Assembly: GCF_029543125.1 (NCBI RefSeq)
Contig: NZ_JARQWW010000004.1
Location: 376,501-440,500, forward strand
DNA length: 64,000 bases
Source of the DNA: Caulobacter segnis
Lineage (GTDB): Bacteria; Pseudomonadota; Alphaproteobacteria; Caulobacterales; Caulobacteraceae
Direction of reading: 5' to 3'
Numbering within the stretch: position 1 is the stretch's first letter; each line of letters begins with the position of its first letter. Of the stretch, positions 16,746 through 26,249 are shown in pieces. Under the pieces are notes generated by a model. The model was not told the DNA's origin. It searched no databases and saw only the letters and a list, made by a program, of their open reading frames with translations. The translations under genes and the position numbers were made by a program.

Positions 16746-17525
16746 TCAGCCCAGGAAGCGGTGATCGATCCGACGCAGGTGCTTCGCGATCCGGCGCGGG
16801 GTCTGGTCGAAGGCGCTGCGCACCTCGCGACTCAGATGCGCCTGGTCGGCATAGTCGGCGCCGGCCGCGGCGGAGGCCCATGTCTCGTGCTCCGCCACCG
16901 CCCGGATGCAGGCCTCACGCAAACGGCGAACGCCCGCGAACTCCTTGGGCGTCAGGCCCGCGACGTCGAAGAAGCGCCGCCGAAGCTGACGCTCGCTCAG
17001 GCCCGAGGCATCGGCGGCGTCGGCGATGCGGGCCCGCCCTCCGCTGTCGATCAGGAGGTCGGCGGCGCGGCCCACCGCCTCGTCGGTCGACAGCGTTTTC
17101 GCCCACTGGGTCAGCAGCATGTCCGCCGCTTGCGTCACACCCGTACGGGCCAGTTCAACCAGCGCTTCGCGCAGCCCGCCCAACCGGTTGTCGCCGCCCA
17201 CCCACGGCCCGATGTGGCCGCGCAGGGTCGAGCCATGGACGCCGAGCACGGCGGCTCCCGCCGCCGGGGCCAATCGCACCCCGCCATAGACCACGCCGGC
17301 CTGCACCTGAACGGAATGAGCGATACGGGTCGGCCCCGCGCACAACAGCGGCGAGGCGCCGGTCGCCGCCACGGCCACGCTGAGCGAGGTCACGCCGTCC
17401 GGCACGATCACATGCTCCACCGGCCCGGCCACGTCGTCGCCAAGACGGAATCGCCAGTAGCAGATCGCCAGGCCCCGCGCGGCGGGAGGCACTTCGAGCT
17501 CCTCGTAGAGCATCTCGTCATTCAT
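16746..17525 (-). CDS. AraC-family transcriptional regulator
   Basis: 259 residues. An N-terminal AraC-like sensing domain (DUF6597 type: PPAARGLAICYWRF, then HVIVPDGVTSLSVAV) precedes the C-terminal double helix-turn-helix: ADASGLSERQLRRRFFDVAGLTPKEF and the second HTH ending DYADQAHLSREVRSAFDQTP. This arrangement is typical of small-molecule responsive AraC activators. It starts at ATG 17525, back to back with the large serine hydrolase gene, whose start is 105 bases away. Control of that gene or of the downstream DUF1579 gene is plausible but not shown. Confidence 0.88.
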   Translation of the reverse strand: MNDEMLYEELEVPPAARGLAICYWRFRLGDDVAGPVEHVIVPDGVTSLSVAVAATGASPLLCAGPTRIAHSVQVQAGVVYGGVRLAPAAGAAVLGVHGSTLRGHIGPWVGGDNRLGGLREALVELARTGVTQAADMLLTQWAKTLSTDEAVGRAADLLIDSGGRARIADAADASGLSERQLRRRFFDVAGLTPKEFAGVRRLREACIRAVAEHETWASAAAGADYADQAHLSREVRSAFDQTPRRIAKHLRRIDHRFLG

Positions 17526-17629
17526 TGCGGTTTCCCCCTCCGGCGCCGCTACCCATGACCGCCGACTGTGCCTATCAAGGGATCAGGTCAGCCGTGAATC
17601 AATACGAGGTAGAGCAGGTGTCGGTGCGC

Positions 17630-19678
17630 ATGAACGCCAAGGTTTTCCTCGCGGCCGCTCTCGGCGCGCTCAGCCTCGCGCCAGTCTCCCAGGCTCAGGT
17701 CGAACCGTCCGCAACTCCCCGTCCGGCGGCTCCGGCCACACCGCGTCCCGCAACGCCCGTCACGCCCGCACCGGCAACGGCGGCCCCCGCCGCTCCGGCC
17801 GCCCAGCCCCTCACGCCGCTGCAGCTCGAAGCCTATGTGGACGGGGTCGTCGGCCGCTCCATGGCCGACGACCACCTTGCCGGCGTCACCGTCTCCGTGG
17901 TCCAGGGCGGACAGGTCGTCCTGAAGAAGGGCTACGGCGTCTCCAGCCTCGATCCGGTCAAGCCGGTGGATCCGGACAAGACCCTGTTCCGCATCGGCTC
18001 CATCTCCAAGACCTTCACCTGGGTCGCCCTGATGAAGGAGGTCGAGGCCGGGCGCATGCGTCTCGACGCGCCCATGAACCTCTATCTGCCGGAGCGCCTG
18101 CACATCCGCGACCAGGGCTTCAAACAGCAGGTCCAGCTTCGCCATGTGATGACGCATACCGGCGGGTTCGAGGACCGCGCCCTGGGCCAGCTCTTCGAAC
18201 GTGACGCCAACCGCGTGCGCCCGCTGGAGCTCTATCTCCAGAAGGAGCGCGTCCGCCGGGTGCGCGAGCCGGGCATGGTCCCGTCCTATTCCAACTACGC
18301 CGTGGGCCTGGCCGGCGAGGCGGTGTCCAACGTCACCGGCAAGCCATTCGAACAACTGACCGAAGAGCAGATCTTCCATCCGCTCGGCATGTGGCGCACC
18401 ACCTTCCGCGAGGCGCGCGACCAGCGCGACGGCCTGCCCCTGCCCATGCCGGCCGAACTGGCGGCTGACGCCTCCCAGGGCTTCCACTGGGCCGGCGGCG
18501 GCTATCAGTCGCGCCCCTACGAGTTCATCGGCCAGATCGCCCCGGCGGGCGGCGCTTCGTCCACAGCCGGCGACATGGCCAAGTACATGCTGGTGCTGTT
18601 GAACAACGGCTCGCTCGGCGCCGACCGCGCGCCGCTCTACAGCCCGCGCACCGCGGCCGCCTTCTCCGGCCAGACCTGGCGGCCCGCCGCCGGCGCCGCG
18701 GGCTGGAACCACGGCTTCATGGACGTCGCCCTGCCCGGCGGGCGTCGCGGCTACGGTCATGGCGGCGCGACCCTGTCGTTCTTCTCGATGATGGTCGTGG
18801 TTCCGGAGCTGAACCTCGGCGTCTTCGTCTCCACCAACACCGACGGCGGCCGCGATCTGGTCAGCGCCCTGCCCGGCATGGTCGTCCAGCGCTTCTACGG
18901 CCCCGCTCCGACGCTGGCCGGACCGCCGACGCTCAAGGCTGACGCATCGGTCTATGAAGGCACGTACCTGACCACCCGCCGCGCCTATGGCGGGCTGGAA
19001 GGCTTCGTCAGCCACCTGAGCGGCCAGACACAGGTCAGCGTGAACGCCCGCGGCGAACTGATCGTCGGCGGCGACGGGGACGGACGCGCCTGGCGCGCCA
19101 CGGGCCGCGAGGGCGTCTTCCAGGCGGTCAACGGACCGGAGACCCTGGTCTTCGTCGTCGAGAACGGCCGCGCGGTGCGGTACTTCTCCGCCTCGGGCAC
19201 CTCGACCTACGAGCGTGTCGGACTGTTCAACCGCACCAACACCCTGGTCCTCATGGCCGCGATCGCGCTGATCGCCGCCATCGCCACCCTGGTCGGTCTG
19301 TTCACCCGCGATCACCGCGAACTGCGCCAGACCTCGATCCAGAGCCAGGCCAGCCTGATGCAGACCACCCAGGCCATCCTGTGGCTGACCGCCGCCGCCC
19401 TGTTCGCGGCCTGGGGTCAGTCGGCGGCCAGCGATGTGGTCAAGGTTTTCTACAACTGGCCCTCGCCGCTGGTGATCATCGCCTCGGCCTGCGCCCTTGT
19501 GGCGGCGATCCTGTCGGTGGCGACCCTGCTGGTCCTGCCGATCGTCTGGCGCGGCGGCCGTCGGGTCGACAGCTGGACGCCGTGGCGCAAGCTGCGCTTC
19601 TCGGTGACGACGGTGATCTTCACCGCCTTCTCGCTGCTGCTGGCCTTCTGGGGCGCGCTGTTCCCCTGGAGCGTCTAG
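17630..19678 (+). CDS. Serine hydrolase (beta-lactamase family) with four C-terminal membrane helices
   Basis: 682 residues from ATG 17630. A signal peptide ends at QAQ (21-23), then comes an Ala/Pro/Thr-rich linker (~27-60). The beta-lactamase/penicillin-binding-type domain has SxxK at S124/K127 (SISKTF), a YSN motif in VPSYSNYAVG, and HGG near YGHGGATLS. A beta-rich middle region is followed by four predicted membrane helices in the last ~150 residues. The catalytic domain should therefore sit in the periplasm, tethered to the inner membrane. Such fusions occur among uncharacterised peptidases and esterases acting on D-amino acid peptides; the substrate is unknown. It is divergent from an AraC regulator. 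Confidence 0.82.
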   Translation: MNAKVFLAAALGALSLAPVSQAQVEPSATPRPAAPATPRPATPVTPAPATAAPAAPAAQPLTPLQLEAYVDGVVGRSMADDHLAGVTVSVVQGGQVVLKKGYGVSSLDPVKPVDPDKTLFRIGSISKTFTWVALMKEVEAGRMRLDAPMNLYLPERLHIRDQGFKQQVQLRHVMTHTGGFEDRALGQLFERDANRVRPLELYLQKERVRRVREPGMVPSYSNYAVGLAGEAVSNVTGKPFEQLTEEQIFHPLGMWRTTFREARDQRDGLPLPMPAELAADASQGFHWAGGGYQSRPYEFIGQIAPAGGASSTAGDMAKYMLVLLNNGSLGADRAPLYSPRTAAAFSGQTWRPAAGAAGWNHGFMDVALPGGRRGYGHGGATLSFFSMMVVVPELNLGVFVSTNTDGGRDLVSALPGMVVQRFYGPAPTLAGPPTLKADASVYEGTYLTTRRAYGGLEGFVSHLSGQTQVSVNARGELIVGGDGDGRAWRATGREGVFQAVNGPETLVFVVENGRAVRYFSASGTSTYERVGLFNRTNTLVLMAAIALIAAIATLVGLFTRDHRELRQTSIQSQASLMQTTQAILWLTAAALFAAWGQSAASDVVKVFYNWPSPLVIIASACALVAAILSVATLLVLPIVWRGGRRVDSWTPWRKLRFSVTTVIFTAFSLLLAFWGALFPWSV

Positions 19679-19696
19679 AGAGCGTCCAAGGGCGCT

Positions 19697-20053
19697 TTAG
19701 GACAGCTTCCAGACCTTGATCGTGATGCGCTCGCGCTCGCCTGGCTGGCGCTGGACCAGCAGGCGGGCCACCTGAGCGTCGTCATGGAAGGCGTAGCCCT
19801 TGATGGAGTCGAGCAGGGCCTTGGCCAGATTGTCGAGGTCCAGCCACGGCGGCTCGCCCACATAGTCCATGCCGATCTCCACCGAGAACTCGCCCCAGGC
19901 CGGGCGCGAGCCGCGCCAGGCCTTGCGGAAGAACTCGTAGATCAGCGGCTTGTAGTACTTGGCCTGGGTCGTCAGGCCGTCGACGACCAGCTCCAGCACG
20001 CCGTCGATCTCGCGCGCGCGCACCTTGCCGTGATGTGTCCAGCCGTCATCCAT
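19697..20053 (-). CDS. RusA-family Holliday junction resolvase-like protein
   Basis: 118 residues. The C-terminal half shows the RusA pattern: PPWLDLDNLAKALLDSIKG followed by HDDAQVARLLVQR, which supplies the aspartates that bind Mg2+ in RusA, and a conserved lysine (K in LAKALLD). RusA resolves four-way DNA junctions; it is usually of prophage origin. Here it stands alone between a serine hydrolase and fumC, with no other phage-like gene nearby. Length is normal for the family (~120). It is convergent with the serine hydrolase, with 18 bases between stops. Confidence 0.75.
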   Translation of the reverse strand: MDDGWTHHGKVRAREIDGVLELVVDGLTTQAKYYKPLIYEFFRKAWRGSRPAWGEFSVEIGMDYVGEPPWLDLDNLAKALLDSIKGYAFHDDAQVARLLVQRQPGERERITIKVWKLS

Positions 20054-20135
20054 GAGGCTCCATAGAGCCTTACGGCTTTGCAGTCGCCCCCCGGCCCGTT
20101 AAACCGCCCCAACACGCGTTCAGGGGATTGAGCAC

Positions 20136-21527
20136 ATGACCGCCAACCGCACCGAAACCGACACCTTCGGCCCGATCGAAGTCGCCGCCGACCGTTACTG
20201 GGGGGCCCAGGCGCAACGCAGCCTCGGCAACTTCAAGATCGGCTGGGAGAAGCAGCCCCTGCCCGTCGTCCGCGCCCTGGGCGTGGTCAAGCGCGCCGCC
20301 GCCGAGACGAACCACAAGCTGGGCAAGCTGGACGCCGAGCTGACCAAGGCCATCGTCACCGCCGCCAACGAAGTCATCGAAGGCAAGCTGAACGACCACT
20401 TCCCGCTGGTCGTCTGGCAGACCGGCTCTGGCACCCAGTCGAACATGAACGCCAACGAGGTGATCTCGAACCGCGCCATCGAGATCCTGGGCGGCGAGAT
20501 GGGCTCCAAGAAGCCCGTCCACCCGAACGACCACGTCAATATGAGCCAGTCGTCGAACGACACCTATCCGACGGCCATGCACGTGGCCTGCGCGGAGCAG
20601 ATCGTCCACGACCTGATCCCGGCGCTGAAGCACCTGCACGCCGCCCTGGCCGCCAAGGCCGAGGCGTGGAAGGACATCATCAAGATCGGCCGCACCCACA
20701 CCCAGGACGCCACCCCGCTGACGCTGGGCCAGGAGTTCGGCGGCTACACCCAGCAGGTCGCCAACGGCATCGAGCGCATCGAGCAGACCCTGCCCAAGCT
20801 GATGCAGCTGGCCCAGGGCGGCACCGCCGTCGGCACCGGCCTGAACGCCCCGATCGGCTTCGCCGAGGGCGTGGCCGAAGCCATCGCCGGCATCACCGGC
20901 CTGCCCTTCACCACCGCCCCGAACAAGTTCGAGGCCCTGGCCGCCCACGACGCCATGGTGTTCAGCCACGGCGCCATCAACACAGTCGCCGCCTCGCTGT
21001 TCAAGATCGCCAACGACATCCGCTTCCTGGGCTCGGGCCCGCGCGCGGGCCTGGGCGAACTGGCCCTGCCGGAGAACGAGCCGGGCTCGTCGATCATGCC
21101 GGGCAAGGTCAACCCGACCCAGTGCGAAGCCCTGACCCAGGTCTGCGTGCAGGTGTTCGGCAACCACGCCGCCGTCACCTTCGCCGGCAGCCAGGGCCAC
21201 TTCGAGCTGAACGTCTTCAACCCGGTGATGGCCTACAACTTCCTGCAGTCGGTCCGCCTGCTGGCCGACGCCGCGGTCAGCTTCACCGACAACTGCGTGG
21301 TCGGCATCGAGCCGCGCATCGACAACATCAAGAAGGGCGTCGAGAACAGCCTGATGCTGGTCACGGCGCTGAACGGCCGCCTCGGCTACGACAACTGCGC
21401 CAAGATCGCCAAGACCGCCCACAAGAACGGCACGACCCTGCGCGAAGAAACCGTCGGCGGCGGCTACCTGACCAACGAAGAGTTCGACGAACTGGTCCGT
21501 CCGGAAAAGATGGTCAGCCCGGGCTGA
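20136..21527 (+). CDS. fumC: Class II fumarate hydratase FumC
   Basis: 463 residues, the normal length for class II fumarase. Key motifs: [10 protein letters not shown] near the N-terminus, [44 protein letters not shown], and the superfamily signature [11 protein letters not shown] containing the catalytic serine. It interconverts fumarate and malate in the TCA cycle; it needs no iron-sulfur cluster. The start ATG 20136 is preceded by AGGGGATTGAG. Confidence 0.97.
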   Translation: MTANRTETDTFGPIEVAADRYWGAQAQRSLGNFKIGWEKQPLPVVRALGVVKRAAAETNHKLGKLDAELTKAIVTAANEVIEGKLNDHFPLVVWQTGSGTQSNMNANEVISNRAIEILGGEMGSKKPVHPNDHVNMSQSSNDTYPTAMHVACAEQIVHDLIPALKHLHAALAAKAEAWKDIIKIGRTHTQDATPLTLGQEFGGYTQQVANGIERIEQTLPKLMQLAQGGTAVGTGLNAPIGFAEGVAEAIAGITGLPFTTAPNKFEALAAHDAMVFSHGAINTVAASLFKIANDIRFLGSGPRAGLGELALPENEPGSSIMPGKVNPTQCEALTQVCVQVFGNHAAVTFAGSQGHFELNVFNPVMAYNFLQSVRLLADAAVSFTDNCVVGIEPRIDNIKKGVENSLMLVTALNGRLGYDNCAKIAKTAHKNGTTLREETVGGGYLTNEEFDELVRPEKMVSPG

Positions 21528-21539
21528 GGCCTTGGCGGA

Positions 21540-21570
21540 GCGTAGCGCGGGATCAGAAACCGCGTTACGC
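21540..21570 (+). terminator. Hairpin between fumC and ccdA
   Basis: An 11-bp stem (21540-21550 with 21560-21570, one G-T mismatch or wobble) has a nine-base loop and lies nine bases before the ccdA start. There is no T-run. It may attenuate read-through from fumC or hide the antitoxin start, which shows no Shine-Dalgarno sequence. Confidence 0.4.
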
Positions 21571-21578
21571 TTCACGCC

Positions 21579-21821
21579 ATGGGCAAGGTTGACCTGAATA
21601 TCGAGATCGACCCGGAACTGCTTTCGCAGGCCAAGAAGCTTGGCGTTTCGGTCGTCGGTCTCAGCGAAACCCAGCTTCGTCTGCTATTGCAGAAGATCGA
21701 TCCGGCCGGCGCCGAAGCCCGAGCGCGGCGCTGGGCGGAAGAGAACGCTGAAGCGATCAAAGAGCACAATGAGCGCATCGAGCGCCGGGGCCTGATCTCT
21801 GACCATTTCCGGCGGTGGTGA
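21579..21821 (+). CDS. ccdA: CcdA-type antitoxin
   Basis: 80 residues. The N-terminal part (KVDLNIEIDPELLSQAKKLG) is the ribbon-helix-helix DNA-binding region of CcdA-family antitoxins. The C-terminal part (RARRWAEENAEAIKEHNERI, ending in HFRRW) is the acidic/aromatic tail that wraps the toxin. It neutralises CcdB and represses its own operon. No ribosome site is visible before ATG 21579. The stop TGA abuts the TTG start of the next gene with no gap. Confidence 0.85.
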   Translation: MGKVDLNIEIDPELLSQAKKLGVSVVGLSETQLRLLLQKIDPAGAEARARRWAEENAEAIKEHNERIERRGLISDHFRRW

Positions 21822-22130
21822 TTGCGTCAGTTTGACGTTTATCGAAACCCCTCTCCGACGGCGGCACGGATCGCGCCCTATCTGGTGATCCTGTCATCTC
21901 ATCATCTGCACGGCCTGTCGGAGGTCGTCGTTGCTCCCGCCATCAACGATGTAAGCCAGATGCTTGGCGATCTGGAGATCGCCGTCGAGATCGAGGGCCT
22001 GCACCTCACGCTGGCGATCAGTGAGCTATTCAGCATGACATCCGCTGCGCTGAAACATCGAGTCAGCAGCCTGCAAACACACGAGGACGCCATCCGTCGC
22101 GCGCTCGACCGGATGTTCACCGGCTTCTGA
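21822..22130 (+). CDS. ccdB: CcdB-type toxin (gyrase poison family)
   Basis: 102 residues starting at TTG 21822, directly after the ccdA stop. MRQFDVYRNPSPTAARIAPYLVILSS is the CcdB N-terminal strand pattern, and the C-terminus (EDAIRRALDRMFTGF) matches the terminal helix that contacts GyrA in F-plasmid CcdB (there ending LMFWGI). The Trp of the WGI end, important for killing in F CcdB, is Thr here, so potency against gyrase is uncertain. The weak start codon and strict coupling to ccdA would keep toxin below antitoxin. It is convergent with yccF, with stops adjacent. Confidence 0.85.
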   Translation: MRQFDVYRNPSPTAARIAPYLVILSSHHLHGLSEVVVAPAINDVSQMLGDLEIAVEIEGLHLTLAISELFSMTSAALKHRVSSLQTHEDAIRRALDRMFTGF

Positions 22131-22526
22131 CTACTTCCGAACCACCGCCGTCCCGATCGGGGCGAAGGCGATGCGGGCGAGCTGCAGGTCCTTCAGGGCG
22201 AAGGGGATGCCGATGATGCTGATGAACTCGGCCACGGCGATCATCAGGTGCGCCAGGGCGATGTACCACCCGCCCAGCACGAACCAGATCACATTCAGCA
22301 GGAAGCCCAGCGGCCCGGTGCCGATGTCGCCGCCGTTGATGGCCGAGCGCGAGACCACGTCCTTGCCGAACGGCCAGAAGGCGAAGCCGGCGATGCGCCA
22401 GGCCGCGCCCGTATAGGGCAGGCCGACGATGGTGATGGCGAGCAGCAGGCCGCCGAACAGCCACAGCAGGCCCGCGAGCCAGCCGCCGAAGAAGAACCAC
22501 AGGAGATTGAGGATGAACCGGATCAT
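22131..22526 (-). CDS. YccF-domain inner membrane protein
   Basis: 131 residues made of two similar YccF-type halves. Each starts with FLLNxxWFxxGGW: MIRFILNLLWFFFGGWLAGL and, in the second half, GFLLNVIWFVLGGWYIALAH. Each half is followed by a hydrophobic segment and an IGIPFALKDLQLARIAFAPIG-type loop. YccF proteins are inner-membrane proteins of unknown function. It lies 32 bases downstream of the polyprenyl synthase gene on the same strand, possibly in one operon. Confidence 0.9.
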   Translation of the reverse strand: MIRFILNLLWFFFGGWLAGLLWLFGGLLLAITIVGLPYTGAAWRIAGFAFWPFGKDVVSRSAINGGDIGTGPLGFLLNVIWFVLGGWYIALAHLMIAVAEFISIIGIPFALKDLQLARIAFAPIGTAVVRK

Positions 22527-22558
22527 CCCCGCACTCTGTCAGAGCTGGGGCGCGGGCT

Positions 22559-23569
22559 CTAGGCCCGACGGCTGACTGAGAAGTCGGCCAGTTGCTCCAG
22601 GGCGTCGCGCCAGTCATTGGCGGGGAAGCCTTTCAGCGCGGCCTTGGCGGCCTCGGCATAGTCGGCGGCCAGGTCCAGGGTGGCCTCGATGGCGCCTGTG
22701 CCGATCATCAGCTCGCGCACGCGGGCGAAGTCGGCGTCGGTTTGCTCGCGACGGCCAACGGTGCGTTCCCAGAAATCGGCTTCCTTGGCCCCGCTGCGGG
22801 CGATGGCCAGCAGCAGCGGCAGGGTCGCCTTGCCCTCACGGAAGTCGTCGCCGGCGTTCTTGCCCAGAGACTCGGTCGTGCCGCCGTAGTCGAGGGCGTC
22901 ATCCACCAGCTGGAACGCCAGGCCCAGGTTCATGCCATAGGCGCGCAGGGCGGCGGTCTTCACCGACTCGACCCCGGCCGAAACGGCGCCCGCCTCGGCG
23001 GCGGCGGCGAACAGCTCGGCGGTCTTGGCGGCGATGATCTCGATATAGAGCTCTTGCGACAGGTTCAGGTCGTGGCTGCGGGTCAGCTGCAGCACCTCGC
23101 CTTCGGCGATGACGCGGCTGGCGCGAGCCAGGATCTCCAGCGCCTTCATCGAGCCGGTCTCGACCATCAGCTCGAAGGCGCGGGCGAACAGGAAGTCGCC
23201 GACCAGAACGCTCTGCGCCCCGCCCCAGATCAGATGGGCGGCGACCTTGCCGCGGCGCAGCTGGCTGCCGTCGACCACGTCGTCATGCAGCAGGGTGGCG
23301 GTGTGGATGAACTCTACGGCGGCGGCCAGCTTCAGGCCGTTGTCGTCGGTGGCGCCGGCCAGACGTGCGGCGGCGACGGTGATCAGGGGACGCAGGCGCT
23401 TGCCGCCTGCGGCGATCAGGTGATCGGCCAGCGCGGGAATAATGGCGACGTCGCTCTGCATGCGGTCGGTGATGAGGGCGTTCACCTTCACCATGTCGCC
23501 CGCCGAAAGGCGCACGATTGGATCGACCGATCCGGGCCGACGAGCAGGAGCCGTGACGGCTGCGTCCAA
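22559..23569 (-). CDS. ispB: Trans-polyprenyl diphosphate synthase (octaprenyl/decaprenyl type)
   Basis: 336 residues. The first aspartate-rich motif DDVVD is at 96-100 (LLHDDVVDGSQLRRG) and the second is DDALDYGG. GGKRLRP at 56-61 binds isopentenyl diphosphate. The enzyme makes the long isoprenoid tail of ubiquinone; alphaproteobacteria usually make a C50 chain, but chain length cannot be read with confidence. It starts at ATG 23569 and is divergent from the methyltransferase gene, with about 100 bases between starts. Confidence 0.93.
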   Translation of the reverse strand: MDAAVTAPARRPGSVDPIVRLSAGDMVKVNALITDRMQSDVAIIPALADHLIAAGGKRLRPLITVAAARLAGATDDNGLKLAAAVEFIHTATLLHDDVVDGSQLRRGKVAAHLIWGGAQSVLVGDFLFARAFELMVETGSMKALEILARASRVIAEGEVLQLTRSHDLNLSQELYIEIIAAKTAELFAAAAEAGAVSAGVESVKTAALRAYGMNLGLAFQLVDDALDYGGTTESLGKNAGDDFREGKATLPLLLAIARSGAKEADFWERTVGRREQTDADFARVRELMIGTGAIEATLDLAADYAEAAKAALKGFPANDWRDALEQLADFSVSRRA

Positions 23570-23672
23570 AACTAGCGCTCCACAAATTCCTCGAACATCG
23601 GTCGACGTTGCGAGGGTCCTACTGGTCGGGATAGGTCAGGGGGGAACCGAGGGCAAGGCTTGAAAATTCGCC

Positions 23673-24413
23673 GTGAACGACGTCGCCGAAGATAGTGTGC
23701 TTAACGGACGCGTACGCCTGAGGCAGGCGGCGGGAGGCTATCGGGCCGGACTCGACGCTGCTCTTCTTGCTGCGGCCTGTGATGCGCCAGATGGAGCGCG
23801 GGTCATCGAACCCGGGTGCGGCGCGGGCGGCGCCTTGCTGGCCGCGGCGGTGCGGCGATCCGGCGCAAGCTTCACGGGGTTGGAGCGCGATGTCGCCGCC
23901 GCCGCCCTGGCGCGGGAGAACAGCGCGCTGAACGGCCTGAGCGACCGGGCGACGATCCTGGACGGCGATGTTCAGACCGGCTTTCGCGCCCTGGGCGTGG
24001 AGCCCTTCGACGCGGCCATGGCCAATCCGCCCTTCTTCGACGACCCCAAGGCCCTTCGCGCCCCGTCGGAGGCCAAGACCGGCGCCTGGATGGCCGACGG
24101 CGGGCTGGAGGCCTGGACCGGCTTCCTGCTGAAGGCCGTGCGCGAAGGCGGGACCATCACCATCGTCCACCGCGCCGACCGGCTGGCGGATATCCTGGCT
24201 TTGCTGTCGCCCAAGGCGGGCTCGTTCAAGATCAGACCGATCTATCCCTTCGCCGATCAGCCGGCCAAGCGGGTGCTGGTGCGGGCGATCAAGACGGGGA
24301 AGGCCCCGCTGGTCCTGCTTCCGCCGCTGGTGATGCACGAGCGCGGCGGCGCCAAGCATACGAACGAAGCCGAAGCGATCTTGAGGGGTGAAGCCGCTCT
24401 GCCTTGGGCCTAA
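23673..24413 (+). CDS. tRNA1(Val) A37 N6-methyltransferase family protein (TrmN6-like)
   Basis: 246 residues from GTG 23673. It is a Rossmann methyltransferase with SAM motif I IEPGCGAGGALLAAA (45-59) and motif IV NPPF at 118-121, which marks N6-adenine or glutamine N-methylation. The N-terminal QAAGGYRAGLDAALLAAA pattern is typical of YfiC/TrmN6 proteins, which methylate A37 of tRNA1(Val) in E. coli. The target here is inferred from the family only. Its 3' end is convergent with the deoxyribosyltransferase gene (10 bases between stops). Confidence 0.82.
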   Translation: MNDVAEDSVLNGRVRLRQAAGGYRAGLDAALLAAACDAPDGARVIEPGCGAGGALLAAAVRRSGASFTGLERDVAAAALARENSALNGLSDRATILDGDVQTGFRALGVEPFDAAMANPPFFDDPKALRAPSEAKTGAWMADGGLEAWTGFLLKAVREGGTITIVHRADRLADILALLSPKAGSFKIRPIYPFADQPAKRVLVRAIKTGKAPLVLLPPLVMHERGGAKHTNEAEAILRGEAALPWA

Positions 24414-24423
24414 CCCGCGTGCT

Positions 24424-24987
24424 CTACCCCGCATATTGGCGGATGGCCTCAAGACAAAGCTGGAGTCCGGTCAGGTCGCGCAGGGGATCGTCCGTCACGA
24501 CGATGAACAGGCGCCGCGCCTCGGCCCACAGCATCAGGGTCTCGGGCAGGCCGAAGTCCTCGATGCGGCAGCCGTCCTGGTCGTAGGCCTCGCCGTCCTC
24601 GCCGATCTCCACGCCCACATACCCCGACAGCCGCGTGGCCAGGTCGGCGTCGTCATCGACGGTGATGTTCATGTAGGCGAAGACCGGCTTGACCAGGCCT
24701 GACAGAACCCCCGCCTCGAAGGCCGCGCCCGGGTCGGCGCTCGGCCCCCGCCAGGGGGTCAGGTCGATCACCCCGGCGTCGGCCTGGCGCATGGCCGCCA
24801 TGCGGGCGGCGTAGATCTGGCGCGCGACGATCTCCGAGGGCTCCTGCGCCAGCAAGCCGCCCTCGTCGGGCAGCAGGGCGATCAGGCCGGCGGCGTCGCA
24901 AAGCGCCCGTTGCAGGCCCATGTGGCGCGCGGGATCGGGAAGCCAGGGCTGCGGGCCGGCCAGGTACAGGGATCGAATGGAACGCAT
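24424..24987 (-). CDS. Nucleoside 2-deoxyribosyltransferase family protein
   Basis: 187 residues. The N-terminal SLYLAGPQPWLPD matches the LYLAGP start of the family, and DPGAAFEAGVLSG the D-x-G-x-x-x-E-x-G segment containing the nucleophilic glutamate. Classical members swap bases between deoxynucleosides; others act in purine salvage or as DUF4406-type relatives. It ends convergent with the methyltransferase gene and lies downstream of ilvC, from which it is separated by a terminator. Confidence 0.75.
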   Translation of the reverse strand: MRSIRSLYLAGPQPWLPDPARHMGLQRALCDAAGLIALLPDEGGLLAQEPSEIVARQIYAARMAAMRQADAGVIDLTPWRGPSADPGAAFEAGVLSGLVKPVFAYMNITVDDDADLATRLSGYVGVEIGEDGEAYDQDGCRIEDFGLPETLMLWAEARRLFIVVTDDPLRDLTGLQLCLEAIRQYAG

Positions 24988-25014
24988 GAACCATCTACGC
25001 CCGTGAAGGCGGCA

Positions 25015-25050
25015 AGAAAAAGCCCCCTGCCGTCGAACGGCAGAGGGCTT
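25015..25050 (-). terminator. Terminator of ilvC
   Basis: On the minus strand a 12-bp stem (25050-25038 with 25032-25021) closed by a five-base loop is followed by a TTTTTCTT run (25021-25014). It lies 26 bases beyond the ilvC stop. Confidence 0.85.
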
Positions 25051-25075
25051 CTCCCCCGGGAGCTGGCGAAGCCGC

Positions 25076-26116
<1,041 letters not shown>

Positions 26117-26209
26117 TTAGAAGCCGGATCACGCAATGTCTGCCCGGCGAAAGCGGGGCTATCCAGCGTTTTTTTGCGCCGCCGTCAAGGCCGACGGCGG
26201 TTTGGCGAA

Positions 26210-26240
26210 AGAAAAAACCCCGACCGTGAAGGTCGGGGTT
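26210..26240 (-). terminator. Terminator of the RcnB-like gene
   Basis: On the minus strand a perfect 10-bp stem (26240-26231 with 26225-26216) and five-base loop are followed by TTTTTTCTTTC. It begins 9 bases after the stop of the RcnB-like gene and shields ilvC. Confidence 0.88.
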
Positions 26241-26249
26241 GATCCTCTC

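Noticed and set aside
19697..20053. RusA-like gene as the edge of a prophage
   Set aside because: No integrase, structural or regulatory phage gene nearby and no base-composition change; kept as a solitary gene.
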